The translations under genes were made by a program, and so were the position numbers. A stretch of 64,000 nt of DNA from positions 136,996 to 200,995 of the forward strand of contig NZ_LMMP01000003.1 in assembly GCF_001422815.1 (NCBI RefSeq), in the 5' to 3' direction. Of this stretch, positions 36,258-43,564 are shown piece after piece (position 1 is the first letter of the stretch; the number at the start of each line of letters is the position of its first letter). Source of the DNA: Methylobacterium sp. Leaf91 (lineage in GTDB: Bacteria > Pseudomonadota > Alphaproteobacteria > Rhizobiales > Beijerinckiaceae). Under the pieces are notes generated by a model. It was not told the origin of the DNA. It ran no database searches and saw nothing but the letters and a program-made list of their open reading frames with translations.

Positions 36258-36806
36258 ATGTTCAGTCCAGACCAGCAATTTGTGTACGACATTGATGATT
36301 TGAAGGCCATTCAACAAAATCCTACTGTGAGAAACTTATTGGCCGCTTCTGCAATATTGAGGCGACTTCTTATTGATGCCACACCATTAATGCATAGAGT
36401 CGCCCGGCCACGCGGCACAAAAGTGCGCTTCAAAATATTGAAATTTGATGCCAATGAAGAGTTTCCAGGCGGCGTTGGCAAGCCAATTATGCATTACTCG
36501 AGTCCATCAGGCCTATTAAACGAGAATAATTCCCACATGGTCGTTCTAGATCAATTTTTGGCCTATGCCATATTGGCATTTAGGGATAAATCTGCGTCCG
36601 TCAAAGATCTAATATTATACGCGGCACATAATGCAGGAGGGGTTCACTACGACCCCCCGGGCGTCGGTCATAAATATTCGTTCTTGTCGGAAAATGGAGA
36701 GCGATTCTTTATGTACGATCAGCCTATATCAATATCGCCGTTACGTGATGTTATTGAAGCCGTTCTAGTGGCTACTGAAAATCTATACCAATCCGTAAGG
36801 GTCTGA
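36258..36806 (+). CDS. Hypothetical protein, strongly AT-rich accessory gene
   Basis: A 182-residue protein with an N-terminal helical part (DDLKAIQQNPTVRNLLAASAILRRLLID), a strand block (VRFKILKF), a HYSSPSGLLNENNSHMVVLDQFL segment and a C-terminal helix (LRDVIEAVLVATENLYQSV). Histidines in AAHNAGGVHYDPPGVGHKY look like a possible metal or catalytic site, but I cannot name the fold. Codons are AT-rich (ATA, TTA, AAT), quite unlike neighbours, so it was acquired from a different genome. ATG 36258 is the first start. Possible roles include superinfection exclusion or anti-phage activity; there is no direct evidence. Confidence 0.65.
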   Translation: MFSPDQQFVYDIDDLKAIQQNPTVRNLLAASAILRRLLIDATPLMHRVARPRGTKVRFKILKFDANEEFPGGVGKPIMHYSSPSGLLNENNSHMVVLDQFLAYAILAFRDKSASVKDLILYAAHNAGGVHYDPPGVGHKYSFLSENGERFFMYDQPISISPLRDVIEAVLVATENLYQSVRV

Positions 36807-36823
36807 TTAAATAAAAGTGCTTA

Positions 36824-37054
36824 TCAGAGTATTTTTTGAATAATCAAATCCTCAGAGGGGACCCATATAGCTTCTATTTCCCAATCCCTTGGCAGGGAAA
36901 AGGCGATTTGCCCGGCGTATGGACCTTCCTCAATCTGCCAAAGCGCGTGAAATTCACCCTCTTTCCCGATGCAATCAATAGCACCCGGCTTTAAGTTGCC
37001 GAACTGTCTCGGGGAAAATTTTGCCGTTACCTTTGGCATATCTGTAATGTCCAT
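36824..37054 (-). CDS. Small hypothetical protein, convergent with the AT-rich gene
   Basis: A 76-residue protein. PKVTAKFSPRQFGNLKPGAIDCIGKEGEFHALWQIEEGPYAGQIAFSL is strand-rich, like a small beta-barrel or SH3-type domain. ATG 37054 has GGAG ten bases upstream; the longer frame to 37099 lacks one. Convergent with the previous gene, with 17 bases between stops. No assignment. Confidence 0.55.
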   Translation of the reverse strand: MDITDMPKVTAKFSPRQFGNLKPGAIDCIGKEGEFHALWQIEEGPYAGQIAFSLPRDWEIEAIWVPSEDLIIQKIL

Positions 37055-37166
37055 TAGGCATCTCCGTTGGGAGCATACTATGCCGACGAGAGCCTGCATT
37101 CTGCCACCAAGCCAAGTCGCTTACGAGAGATTTCGCACAGCGGATATTAATGCCTTGCGACACAGC

Positions 37167-37199
37167 AAAAAACCCCGCTCCAGCTTTCGCCGGGCGGGG
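37167..37199 (-). terminator. Minus-strand terminator with a diverged stem
   Basis: CCCCGC (37173-37178) and GCGGGG (37194-37199), with six A to the left giving T on the minus strand. It is related to, but not identical with, the CCCGCC/GGCGGG family. Confidence 0.65.
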
Positions 37200-37279
37200 C
37201 CAAAATGCCTACGTCATCAAATGCCAAAGCGTAGCGTTGTGGCCAACGGCGCCGCATCCCCCATTTGGGGTAGGCCGAA

Positions 37280-37315
37280 CGAAATCGGCCCCGCCCAGCC
37301 CAAGCTGAACGAGGC
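37280..37315. repeat. 36-base direct repeat, copy 2
   Basis: Matches 35648-35683 with a single C/G difference. It lies between two minus-strand terminators. Confidence 0.75.
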
Positions 37316-37391
37316 CATTCGCGGCACCAATGCAGGGAGAGCCGCCAGTACGTAAGGAATCCTTACCAACTGCCCGACCGTCCGGGTAAAC

Positions 37392-37422
37392 AAAAAACCC
37401 GCCGCGGCGTGAGCCGGGCGGG
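37392..37422 (-). terminator. Terminator of the second RTX gene
   Basis: CCCGCC (37398-37403) and GGCGGG (37417-37422) with six A before. It lies 35 bases after the stop of the second RTX gene, at exactly the same distance as for the first copy. Confidence 0.85.
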
Positions 37423-38160
37423 CTTCGATGAGACTGCGTTCGGCGTCCGGCAGTAAGCTAGATAGCCCAGTCGTGATGAGCCAGGGCCGTCGGCTGCGTC
37501 CCAAAATCGAAGTCGCCTTCCTGGACGCTCGATACCCCACGCAGCACGAACTTGATGGCCGGATCCACCCCATCGAACGTGACCAGGGTGTCCTTCCCAT
37601 TCACCACACGAATATTCACATCGAGGAAGCTATCGATGATGGCGGAAACGTCCAGGTGATCGCTTCCAGACTGGAAATTGTAGACGTTGTCCTGGCCGAT
37701 ATCCGCTCCGAACACGAACGTGTCCGAAGCTGCGCCGCCATAGAGGCGATCGCCGCCCTCGCCGCCGTCCATCGTCGCGCCGCCTGCGCCGGCCCTGATG
37801 GTGTCGATGCCGTCATCGCCGAACAGAAGCGCGTATCCGCTTCCGCCCTTGATGGTGTCGTTGCCCGCACCACCATGGATCAGGTCGGTGCCCTTGCCCG
37901 CACTGATAGTGTCGGCGCCCATTGTGCCCGTGATGGCTACCGAGGTACCGATCGCGCTCTGCGAAGTGATGCTCACACCCGAGGTGACGGCCGACAGGTC
38001 GAGGGTCGCGCCTTTGGCGACGTAGACTGCCTCGATGCCATCGAACGTCGCGTTGATGAACGTGAAGGAGTCCGCGCCTTGCAACAGAAGCTTGTCGCTA
38101 CCTCTGCCACCATGAACGCTCGATCCACCGTCGGTGATGATCAATTGGTCGTTGCCGTCG
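37398..38160. repeat. Long direct repeat, copy B
   Basis: Ungapped partner of 33248-34010. The constant offset of 4,150 through both the terminator and about 700 bases of coding sequence shows a recent duplication or gene conversion. Confidence 0.85.
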
Positions 38161-38837
38161 TCGCCATTGAGGGTATCAGCGCCGCCCATGCCACGCAGGG
38201 TGTCGTTGCCTTCCCGGCCCGTCAGGACGTTGGCTGCCGCATTTCCTGTAAGAGTATCGGCGCCGTAGCCGCCGATCAAATTGCTGATGTTGTACAGGAT
38301 ATCGCCGTTCGCATCCTGAGCGCTGACTTGTGCAGCATTCCCCAATCCAAGATTAACGGTTACTCCAGCAGAAGTATCCCAATATACCGCGGTGTTGATT
38401 CCATTGCCTCCGTCAATAACGTCAGCGCCTCTTCCGCCCTCTATGATGTCGTTACCATCAAAGCCGTTCAGGTGGTCGTTGCCGTCATAGCCATATAAAG
38501 CATCATCTCCTGAGCCTGAATAAATGTAATCGCCAAGAAGTCCGCCAGTAATATATATATTTGTAGAAATGTCAGAGTAATCTAAGCTAAATCCGGTCGA
38601 CTCAAAATAAAGCTCATTGCCAGCACTGTCTGATAACACACGCCGGCCTTCAGAGCTAAATTCCATAAGAACGTCTCGATAGCTTGGCTCAACAGTTCTC
38701 CCCTCTACATCAGAGGCATCTCCCGAACTGTAGGTGCTTAAATTTCCATTGTATGGATAAGATTTATAATATCCTTGGGAAGAAATAGAATCTGCAGGGT
38801 TATAGTCTTGATTTTTAGTATAACGGAATGAGCTCAT
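37458..38837 (-). CDS. RTX-type calcium-binding repeat protein (second copy)
   Basis: A 459-residue protein without a signal peptide. A unique N-terminal 100 residues (Tyr/Ser-rich, NQDYNPADSISSQGYYKSYP) are followed by calcium-binding nonapeptides (SGSGDDALYGYDGNDHLNG, EGGRGADVIDGGNG, GREGNDTLRGMGGADTLNGD, HGGAGNDTIKGGSG). The C-terminal domain (MDGGEGGDRLYGGAASDTFVFG to the end) is nearly identical to the first copy. The 5' part is more AT-rich than the 3' part, so the protein is a chimera of a new N-terminus and a shared C-terminal secretion module. ATG 38837 is the first start. Type I export is expected. Confidence 0.9.
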   Translation of the reverse strand: MSSFRYTKNQDYNPADSISSQGYYKSYPYNGNLSTYSSGDASDVEGRTVEPSYRDVLMEFSSEGRRVLSDSAGNELYFESTGFSLDYSDISTNIYITGGLLGDYIYSGSGDDALYGYDGNDHLNGFDGNDIIEGGRGADVIDGGNGINTAVYWDTSAGVTVNLGLGNAAQVSAQDANGDILYNISNLIGGYGADTLTGNAAANVLTGREGNDTLRGMGGADTLNGDDGNDQLIITDGGSSVHGGRGSDKLLLQGADSFTFINATFDGIEAVYVAKGATLDLSAVTSGVSITSQSAIGTSVAITGTMGADTISAGKGTDLIHGGAGNDTIKGGSGYALLFGDDGIDTIRAGAGGATMDGGEGGDRLYGGAASDTFVFGADIGQDNVYNFQSGSDHLDVSAIIDSFLDVNIRVVNGKDTLVTFDGVDPAIKFVLRGVSSVQEGDFDFGTQPTALAHHDWAI

Positions 38838-38903
38838 AATATTAGCTTTCCTGCACCGTGAGCTGAGCAGCGTTAACCTGCGAATGCTTCGGGCTGCGTT
38901 CCT

Positions 38904-39044
38904 CTAAGCAGATTCCAACTTTTTTAGGGCATAAACCAGCCTCAAACTGTTATTAGCGATGCATAGGATGTAGCCGAAGAGACGCGATCTGTTTGGTGTG
39001 CTAAAAATGCCAGAAGTTAGCACTAGAGCTTTCGTCTCACTCAT
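38904..39044 (-). CDS. Possible small protein, coupled to the upstream frame
   Basis: A 46-residue frame (SRLFGYILCIANNSLRLVYALKKLE) whose ATG 39044 overlaps the stop of the 65-residue frame. There is no family or clear ribosome-binding site of its own. Weak call. Confidence 0.25.
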   Translation of the reverse strand: MSETKALVLTSGIFSTPNRSRLFGYILCIANNSLRLVYALKKLESA

Positions 39045-39234
39045 CCCACCCCATCCGGCACTCAGCCAGACCCCGCCGCAGTGCCTCGACCTCGGCATGA
39101 AGCTCGCCGGCATCCACGGCCAACTCGACACGCTGGCCCTGCGCTTCGGCTAGCTGGCTGCGTAGCTCGCCATTCTCGGCTGCTGGGGCGATGAGGATGG
39201 GATCGTCGAGAACAGCTGGGCGCGCATATTCCAA
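39037..39234 (-). CDS. Possible small coiled-coil protein
   Basis: A 65-residue frame with a leucine/alanine-rich helix (ENGELRSQLAEAQGQRVELAVDAGELHAEVEALRRGLAE) that has heptad spacing. It begins at TTG 39234 with no strong site. It resembles short phage coiled-coil proteins. A terminator of the repeated family lies just upstream on the same strand, so it starts a new transcript. Confidence 0.35.
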   Translation of the reverse strand: MEYARPAVLDDPILIAPAAENGELRSQLAEAQGQRVELAVDAGELHAEVEALRRGLAECRMGWDE

Positions 39235-39280
39235 TCAAGTCGTCGCTATCGCGACTGCCCCTCGAAGGCCCAGAGACATG

Positions 39281-39312
39281 AAAAAAACCCGCCGCAGCGG
39301 GAGCCGGGCGGG
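39281..39312 (-). terminator. Terminator after the Panacea/membrane protein pair
   Basis: CCCGCC (39288-39293) and GGCGGG (39307-39312), with seven A giving a T7 run on the minus strand. It follows the membrane-protein gene by 78 bases and closes that operon. Confidence 0.85.
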
Positions 39313-39389
39313 TCAGTTGTTGAGAAAAGCATGAGGGAGGACAAGCTCCCTCAACGCCATGCATGGGGCGTGCCGGGGGTTAGGTGCCT

Positions 39390-39743
39390 TTAACTCTGCC
39401 CGAAAACGTAGGCCAGAGCAGCTGCAGCAGCGGCAAAAGAGCGTTCGGCTGATCGCCCCCAAAACTCGCTTTGATCATTCTGGCACCAAGCCGCGACTAG
39501 GCAGCCGACACCGATAAGGAGAGAAACTGCGAGGAAGAAAGCGGCGAGGTTCAGTGCCGAGTGACGCTCCCCACCAATGAACCGTCCTAGCCAGCCAAGA
39601 TCTGCCGCCCGCAGAGCTCGTTCCTGAATGAAGCTGCGCTGCTGCATCCTCTCCTCAGGCGAGGAGAAAATCAGCATTTCCTCTTCCGACGTAGGGTCCT
39701 TATCGAGGGTGACGGTTTTGCCCCCGTTCTTCCAGGGCATCAT
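39390..39743 (-). CDS. Membrane protein coupled to the Panacea antitoxin (candidate toxin)
   Basis: A 117-residue protein. The N-terminal 60 residues are polar and charged (TSEEEMLIFSSPEERMQQR), followed by ADLGWLGRFIGG. Two hydrophobic helices come next: about 68-88, LNLAAFFLAVSLLIGVGC, and about 100-115, SFAAAAAALAYVFGQS. ATG 39743 overlaps the TGA of the Panacea gene (ATGA), so it is made from the same transcript in a fixed ratio. Panacea-domain antitoxins are known to neutralise many unrelated toxins, including membrane-active ones. That makes this the likely toxin, but direct proof is lacking. ATG 39740 is an alternative start. Confidence 0.7.
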   Translation of the reverse strand: MMPWKNGGKTVTLDKDPTSEEEMLIFSSPEERMQQRSFIQERALRAADLGWLGRFIGGERHSALNLAAFFLAVSLLIGVGCLVAAWCQNDQSEFWGRSAERSFAAAAAALAYVFGQS

Positions 39744-40237
39744 ACCGGTTGCAGCGCCTTCGCTTCAGCCTCGAAAAACTTCTTCACGTCCTCGTCGGGC
39801 AATTCGTAGTGCTTGGGGACCTGGAAATTGCAACGCTCGGCGACGTTTCGCCAAGGCGTGCCCGGCGCGTGCGTCATGTCGGAGAGCGTAAGGCCCGAGT
39901 GCTGACCATAACGGTTCCACACCCAATCGATTAGATCGAGGTATGCTGGGTTATCTATCTGCGGAGGCGGTTCGTTGAACTGCACCTTCTCGGGCTGCGT
40001 GATCGCCCGCGAGCCGTGGTGAGACAGAGCTGCATAGAGTGAGCCGAAAACTGGACCGAATTTCCACACCTGCGGTCGCTCTGTCAGGAACGGCTCAGGA
40101 TCAAACGCCAGCCACCAGCCATGCGCGAAATAGCAGAGCTTCTGCACCTTCATGTGCGTGATTGTGCCCTGGCCGCCGAACCTTGCAATGAAGGTGTTGG
40201 CGACGGCTAGCGGTGACTGTTTTGGCCCTCGGCTCAT
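39740..40237 (-). CDS. Panacea (DUF4065/SocA-like) domain antitoxin
   Basis: A 165-residue protein with the Panacea/SocA core: MKVQKLCYFAHGWWLAFDPEPFLTERPQVWKFGPVFGSLYAALSHHG at about residues 29-75. This corresponds to the family pattern K-x-x-Y-x-A-x-G then W-x-x-G-P-V-x-x-x-L-Y. A helical C-terminus (DEDVKKFFEAEAKAL) follows. The family comprises antitoxins such as Caulobacter SocA and the promiscuous PanA proteins. ATG 40237 is chosen over the longer frame to 40372 because family sequence begins nearby. It is followed without a gap by a two-helix membrane protein. Confidence 0.85.
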   Translation of the reverse strand: MSRGPKQSPLAVANTFIARFGGQGTITHMKVQKLCYFAHGWWLAFDPEPFLTERPQVWKFGPVFGSLYAALSHHGSRAITQPEKVQFNEPPPQIDNPAYLDLIDWVWNRYGQHSGLTLSDMTHAPGTPWRNVAERCNFQVPKHYELPDEDVKKFFEAEAKALQPV

Positions 40238-40371
40238 GCTGATACGGTCGATCCGTCCGTTCGTAACGGAAGCTTTCGCCCGGGTGTAGCAACGTCCACC
40301 CCTCCGGGGAAGAGGAATGCACGACGCCCAAAATCGAGAGAGATCGCCGAGCCGTCGACATACGACCAGCA

Positions 40372-40830
40372 TCAGAACGGCGTCCCCTCAATCTTGAACC
40401 GGATCACGGTCTCATCCCTCGTCAGCGGCCATAGGTACTGATGGACGAGGTTGCAGGCGTAGACTGGCACCGCTCGATAGCTGGCGTCACCGGCCTCGAA
40501 GTAGCTGGGTACGTCCTCGACGAAAGTGATGACGTGCTCACCCAGTCCGCGCGGGGGGCGCTCGTAATCGACATCGGACAGCCACTTCCGGTGCGTGTGA
40601 GCGTCGTAGAGGACGCGGTCGACGTGGCCTCGGCAGTCTCGCAGGTACTTCACGGTCTGCCGGATGATGAGCTTGCCGCCGGGCTTCACGACGGGCGTCA
40701 GCACCTCCGTGCGGCCGACCTCGACAGGGATGTGCCGGTCGGCGAGCCAGTAGCAGAGGAAGGTCGCCGGGATGACGATGGCCGCGCAGATGATCCCGAG
40801 GCAGATATAGCCGAAGATGCGCAGGCCCAT
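40372..40830 (-). CDS. Single-helix membrane protein of the lysis region
   Basis: A 152-residue protein with an N-terminal membrane helix (GYICLGIICAAIVIPATFLCYWLA) and an extracytoplasmic beta-rich domain (EVLTPVVKPGGKLIIRQTVKYLRDC to the end IRFKIEGTPF). ATG 40830 overlaps the stop of the previous gene by one base, so the two are coupled. A truncated relative of its C-terminus survives at 35409-35525. No named family; the setting between holin-like genes and the toxin-antitoxin pair suggests a membrane accessory. Confidence 0.7.
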   Translation of the reverse strand: MGLRIFGYICLGIICAAIVIPATFLCYWLADRHIPVEVGRTEVLTPVVKPGGKLIIRQTVKYLRDCRGHVDRVLYDAHTHRKWLSDVDYERPPRGLGEHVITFVEDVPSYFEAGDASYRAVPVYACNLVHQYLWPLTRDETVIRFKIEGTPF

Positions 40831-41297
40831 CAGCCACCTCTGATTATTTTGAAGAGATCGAACCCGCCCTTCGTCAGCGCGATCACGCCGCCGATAAAAG
40901 CAGCGGTAGTTCCGCAGACCCACATGAGCACCTTGGCTGCGGTGCGGGACGACGAGACGAACTCGACGACACCGTCCATGCTTGCCAGCTCTTTCGGGCT
41001 CTTGCCGGACACCCAAGCGACCGTTTCCGGACGAAGGGCGATCAGCGTTTCCAGTCGCGAAACATCGTCTGCGCTGAGCGAGGCGAACCACACGATGAGA
41101 TGCGGATGCGGGGTGAAGGATGATGCCTCGACGGCGCGTGGTGTCCTGTAGCCGCCGGACGGGACGAACGGCCCCAACTCGCACTCCGCTTCAGGGTCCG
41201 GGTACATCGCTCGGACTCCGCGCTTTGGCTGTTCGCGATACTGGCCCTGGATGTCGCGCCATTCGTCAGCCGTGAACCGTCTCTCTTCGGGAGCCAT
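40830..41297 (-). CDS. Holin-like phage membrane protein
   Basis: A 155-residue protein with a soluble N-terminal half (ERRFTADEWRDIQGQYREQP), an amphipathic helix (VSRLETLIALRPETVAWV) and one C-terminal membrane helix (VLMWVCGTTAAFIGGVIALTKGG). The tail is short and basic (FKIIRGG). The final helix with basic end is like a pinholin or anti-holin. ATG 41297 is the first start. It sits between a signal-peptide membrane protein and the gene at 40372. Holin function is inferred from position and shape only. Confidence 0.65.
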   Translation of the reverse strand: MAPEERRFTADEWRDIQGQYREQPKRGVRAMYPDPEAECELGPFVPSGGYRTPRAVEASSFTPHPHLIVWFASLSADDVSRLETLIALRPETVAWVSGKSPKELASMDGVVEFVSSSRTAAKVLMWVCGTTAAFIGGVIALTKGGFDLFKIIRGG

Positions 41298-41338
41298 TGC
41301 ATCTCACTGCTGCCGGGGACCACCGGGGCGCTCGCCGT

Positions 41339-41845
41339 CTACTTCTTCGGCAGGGTCGAGAGGATCGGGGCGAGCGTGTTCGCCTCGTTCGCCTCATCAT
41401 CAAGGTTGAGCTTGCGGAATACGATCTTAGCGAGCCCCTGAGGGCCGCCGGCAGCCTCCATGGCCTTCGCTGGAGCGTTGTCGATGCCGTACTGCACCGC
41501 CTTGGCGATGACGGCCGAGCCGACGTTCACCGACACCTTGCCCTCCTTCACCGCGCCGGGGATGGCATTGATGCCGAACTCGGTGACGGCGTTGCCCAGC
41601 TGCTCGACGCGGCGCTGTGTGAAGAACAGACCGACCATCGGGTAGGTCCGCCGAAGCGCCTGGATGACGTAGCCGGCCACGACCGGGACGACGGCGGTCA
41701 GAAGGATTTCGCGTAGGAGAGCGATCCACGGAGCGGCCGAGAACTCGACGGCGGTCGTCGGCACGGTCGCGACGACTTCAGCGGCATGAACGACAGAGAC
41801 GGCACAGGCGAACGCCAGCGCCGCGAGCAGAAGCTTACGGGTCAT
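41339..41845 (-). CDS. Putative holin with signal peptide (LLH-type)
   Basis: A 168-residue protein with a signal-like start (MTRKLLLAALAFACAVSVVHA), a second hydrophobic helix (IALLREILLTAVVPVVAGYVIQAL) and a helical C-terminal half (VEQLGNAVTEFGINAIPG, VIAKAVQYGIDNAPAKAMEAAGG). The layout resembles holins of the phage LL-H type. ATG 41845 gives the signal; the frame opens upstream without a site. It lies about 350 bases downstream of the small gene coupled to the endolysin, which fits a lysis cassette. Confidence 0.65.
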   Translation of the reverse strand: MTRKLLLAALAFACAVSVVHAAEVVATVPTTAVEFSAAPWIALLREILLTAVVPVVAGYVIQALRRTYPMVGLFFTQRRVEQLGNAVTEFGINAIPGAVKEGKVSVNVGSAVIAKAVQYGIDNAPAKAMEAAGGPQGLAKIVFRKLNLDDEANEANTLAPILSTLPKK

Positions 41846-41999
41846 GATGGTCTCACGATGTGGGAGGGGGTGCGCGGCGGGACCGGCCGGGCGCGGCGGA
41901 TGCCCAACTTGGGCATGTGGGAGCAAAAGAAACTCCCGGCTTCACATTTTAATTCATTAACGATATGGGTATGAAATTATAATTCCAATAAACGACGGG

Positions 42000-42149
42000 G
42001 TGGATGTGGAAAATTTTATTGCTAACTTAGCGGCCTATCTGCCTTCTGGGTTGCCATTGTATTTACTTGTAATTGCGTGCGCATTTATAGCTTTCGTCGC
42101 CATCAAAAGGTATGTAGCGGGGATGATTGTGCGAATGTTTGAGGAATAG
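42000..42149 (+). CDS. Single-helix small membrane protein (short gene)
   Basis: A 49-residue frame on the strand opposite the lysis genes. VDVENFIANLAAYLPSGLPL leads into one membrane helix (YLLVIACAFIAFVAIKRYVA), followed by a basic-acidic tail (RMFEE). It begins at GTG 42000 (GTG 42006 also possible) and stops at TAG 42147-42149. The DNA is AT-richer than the flanks. No strong ribosome-binding site is seen. It would interleave with the holin and endolysin genes and may be an anti-holin or moron. Confidence 0.45.
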   Translation: MDVENFIANLAAYLPSGLPLYLLVIACAFIAFVAIKRYVAGMIVRMFEE

Positions 42150-42198
42150 GCTTGGCAGTCGTTCCGCCGGACTTCAGGTCCGACTAGGACGCATGTCG

Positions 42199-42342
42199 TC
42201 AGCGGCGGCGCGAGAGGTAGGCCCAGATGGCTCGCCCAAGCCGCGCCCAGGGCGACGGGTTCTCTGGATAGCGAACCGGAGGAAGCGGCTGGCTGGCCTT
42301 GCGAGGCGCGGGCGGCCAGATCGGGCGGTGATCGTCGTTCAT
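42199..42342 (-). CDS. Small proline-rich protein coupled to the endolysin
   Basis: A 47-residue protein (MNDDHRPIWPPAPRKASQPL, then proline- and arginine-rich, ending in WAYLSRRR). ATG 42342 overlaps the endolysin stop as TGATG, so it is translated by re-initiation. The position directly after the endolysin is where spanin or accessory lysis genes lie, but it has no signal peptide or lipobox. Function unknown. Confidence 0.55.
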   Translation of the reverse strand: MNDDHRPIWPPAPRKASQPLPPVRYPENPSPWARLGRAIWAYLSRRR

Positions 42343-43040
42343 CAGGCTTCCGACACGCCGGAGCGCGCCCCTGCGATGGTGGTGGGGAGCGTGGTCGAGG
42401 ACGGGATCGGGACATCAGCGGGCCAGCGGTAGGCGGTGATCTCGGAGCGCTTGAACGCCGCGACGGTCACCGCATCGCTCTGGTTTCCACCGAGGCCGAA
42501 CACCGTGTCCTTGTTGGCGCCGACGACGAAGAAGACGTGCCCCTGCCATGAGGAGTTGCCGCGCTTCTTCGTGGCGATGCAGCCGAGGATCGGGGCCTTC
42601 AGGCCGACGCCCCAGGACTCGTAGGATCGCGCTGCAAGGCTACCTGAGGGCTTCCGGCCGGCGCGGTGGAGCATCGCCCCCACCAGAGCAGCGCACCAGG
42701 CAACAGCATCGTCTTTGATGCCCGAGAAGCCAGCGTCCGCGAAGTAGCGGATCACCTTCGGGTTGTTCGACTTGCCGATGCCTTCGACGGTGCCAACCTC
42801 ATCGCCCGCTAGGGTGAGCCAAGCGGGCTGATCCGGCTCGGCCTTCTTCTCGGTCACGTCGACGGAGCCGAGGGCCTTCTGCGTCAGCGGGCCGGCGATG
42901 CCGTCGGCGACGAGGCCCGCCGCACGCTGGAAAGCTGTGACGGCTGCAATGGTCTTCGGCCCGGCATCGCCATCGACGCCTGCGGGGCCGAGGTCATACC
43001 CACGCGCCAAGAGAGCGCGCTGAATTTCAGCAACGGTCAT
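42342..43040 (-). CDS. Phage endolysin with peptidoglycan-binding domain
   Basis: A 232-residue protein with an N-terminal peptidoglycan-binding domain (AEIQRALLARGYDLGPAGVDGDAGPKTIAAVTAFQRAAGL, residues 4-43). A CHAP/TIGR02594-like peptidase domain follows, with the catalytic cysteine in DDAVAWCAALVGAMLHRAG and the histidine in WQGHVFFVVG. It cleaves host peptidoglycan at lysis. ATG 43040 is the start. Its 5' end and leader (43020-43053) are nearly the same as those of the PadR-like gene at 44591-44624. Confidence 0.9.
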   Translation of the reverse strand: MTVAEIQRALLARGYDLGPAGVDGDAGPKTIAAVTAFQRAAGLVADGIAGPLTQKALGSVDVTEKKAEPDQPAWLTLAGDEVGTVEGIGKSNNPKVIRYFADAGFSGIKDDAVAWCAALVGAMLHRAGRKPSGSLAARSYESWGVGLKAPILGCIATKKRGNSSWQGHVFFVVGANKDTVFGLGGNQSDAVTVAAFKRSEITAYRWPADVPIPSSTTLPTTIAGARSGVSEA

Positions 43041-43105
43041 TGCATTTCTCCAGTTACCAAGAAATTAAGGACACAATCCGCGAGGGGCGGGCCGGTCAGG
43101 GAGCG

Positions 43106-43210
43106 GTGAAGCGGATGACGGAGGAAGCGTTGGCCGCGCTCATTACAGGCCTGATGGCCGGACTACTGGCCGCAATGGCCGCGATGTACGGACCCGGCTT
43201 TGGGATCTGA
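43106..43210 (+). CDS. Tiny membrane peptide, copy 1
   Basis: A 34-residue frame (31 residues from ATG 43115) divergent from the endolysin. GTG 43106 has AGGGAG just upstream. The peptide contains GLMAGLLAAMAAMYGPGFGI: one hydrophobic helix ending in the motif YGPGF. A close relative lies at 44124. The conservation of the peptide between copies, despite DNA differences, supports a real gene. Confidence 0.5.
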   Translation: MKRMTEEALAALITGLMAGLLAAMAAMYGPGFGI

Positions 43211-43336
43211 ACGTGGCGACCGGGCGGCTCGGGAGAACGAGAAACGCAGGGGCCCGACGCAGGTGAAAGACGGCGCGAAGACATCAGGGATAGTTAGCGG
43301 CGTCGTTTCACCGGCATGACACCTTGTGAGGCGGCA

Positions 43337-43382
43337 GCGGGTCGGGGAGTTATCCTCCAGGTCGGTCCCCGGCCCGCCTTTT
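43337..43382 (+). terminator. Rho-independent terminator after the first mini-gene
   Basis: GCGGGTCGGGGA (43337-43348) pairs with TCCCCGGCCCGC (43366-43377), with one G-T wobble, followed by TTTT after CC. Confidence 0.75.
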
Positions 43383-43564
43383 ATCCTACCGCTGGCGTTA
43401 TGGCCGGACTGCGGGGCGCTTTATAGCGATCTGCTTGCTGTTGAGTCCGCCACAGCCTTAACCATGCCGTGTCGTGCCCTGGGAATAGCCCACTTGGGTG
43501 ATAGTCGCCGCATTTGTTAATGCTTAATGATCTGACCGCAAATTCTCAGCGGACGGGTTTTCGA

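Larger units (their letters stand above)
37055..37457. other. Region between accessory genes and RTX copy B
   Basis: About 400 bases without a gene. It contains two minus-strand terminators (37167-37199 and 37392-37422) and the second copy of the 36-base repeat (37280-37315). The minus-strand frame at 37217-37600 is an antisense shadow of the RTX 3' end and is not a gene. Confidence 0.55.
38838..39389. other. Region right of RTX copy B
   Basis: About 550 bases. The left end is the RTX promoter side. Two weak, overlapping minus-strand frames (38904-39044 and 39037-39234) and one terminator (39281-39312) are the only items seen. Confidence 0.45.

Noticed and set aside
37217..37600. 127-codon minus-strand frame overlapping the RTX 3' end
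   Set aside because: It reads through the terminator and the out-of-frame RTX end; the similar frame at 33175-33450 arises only from the duplicated DNA.
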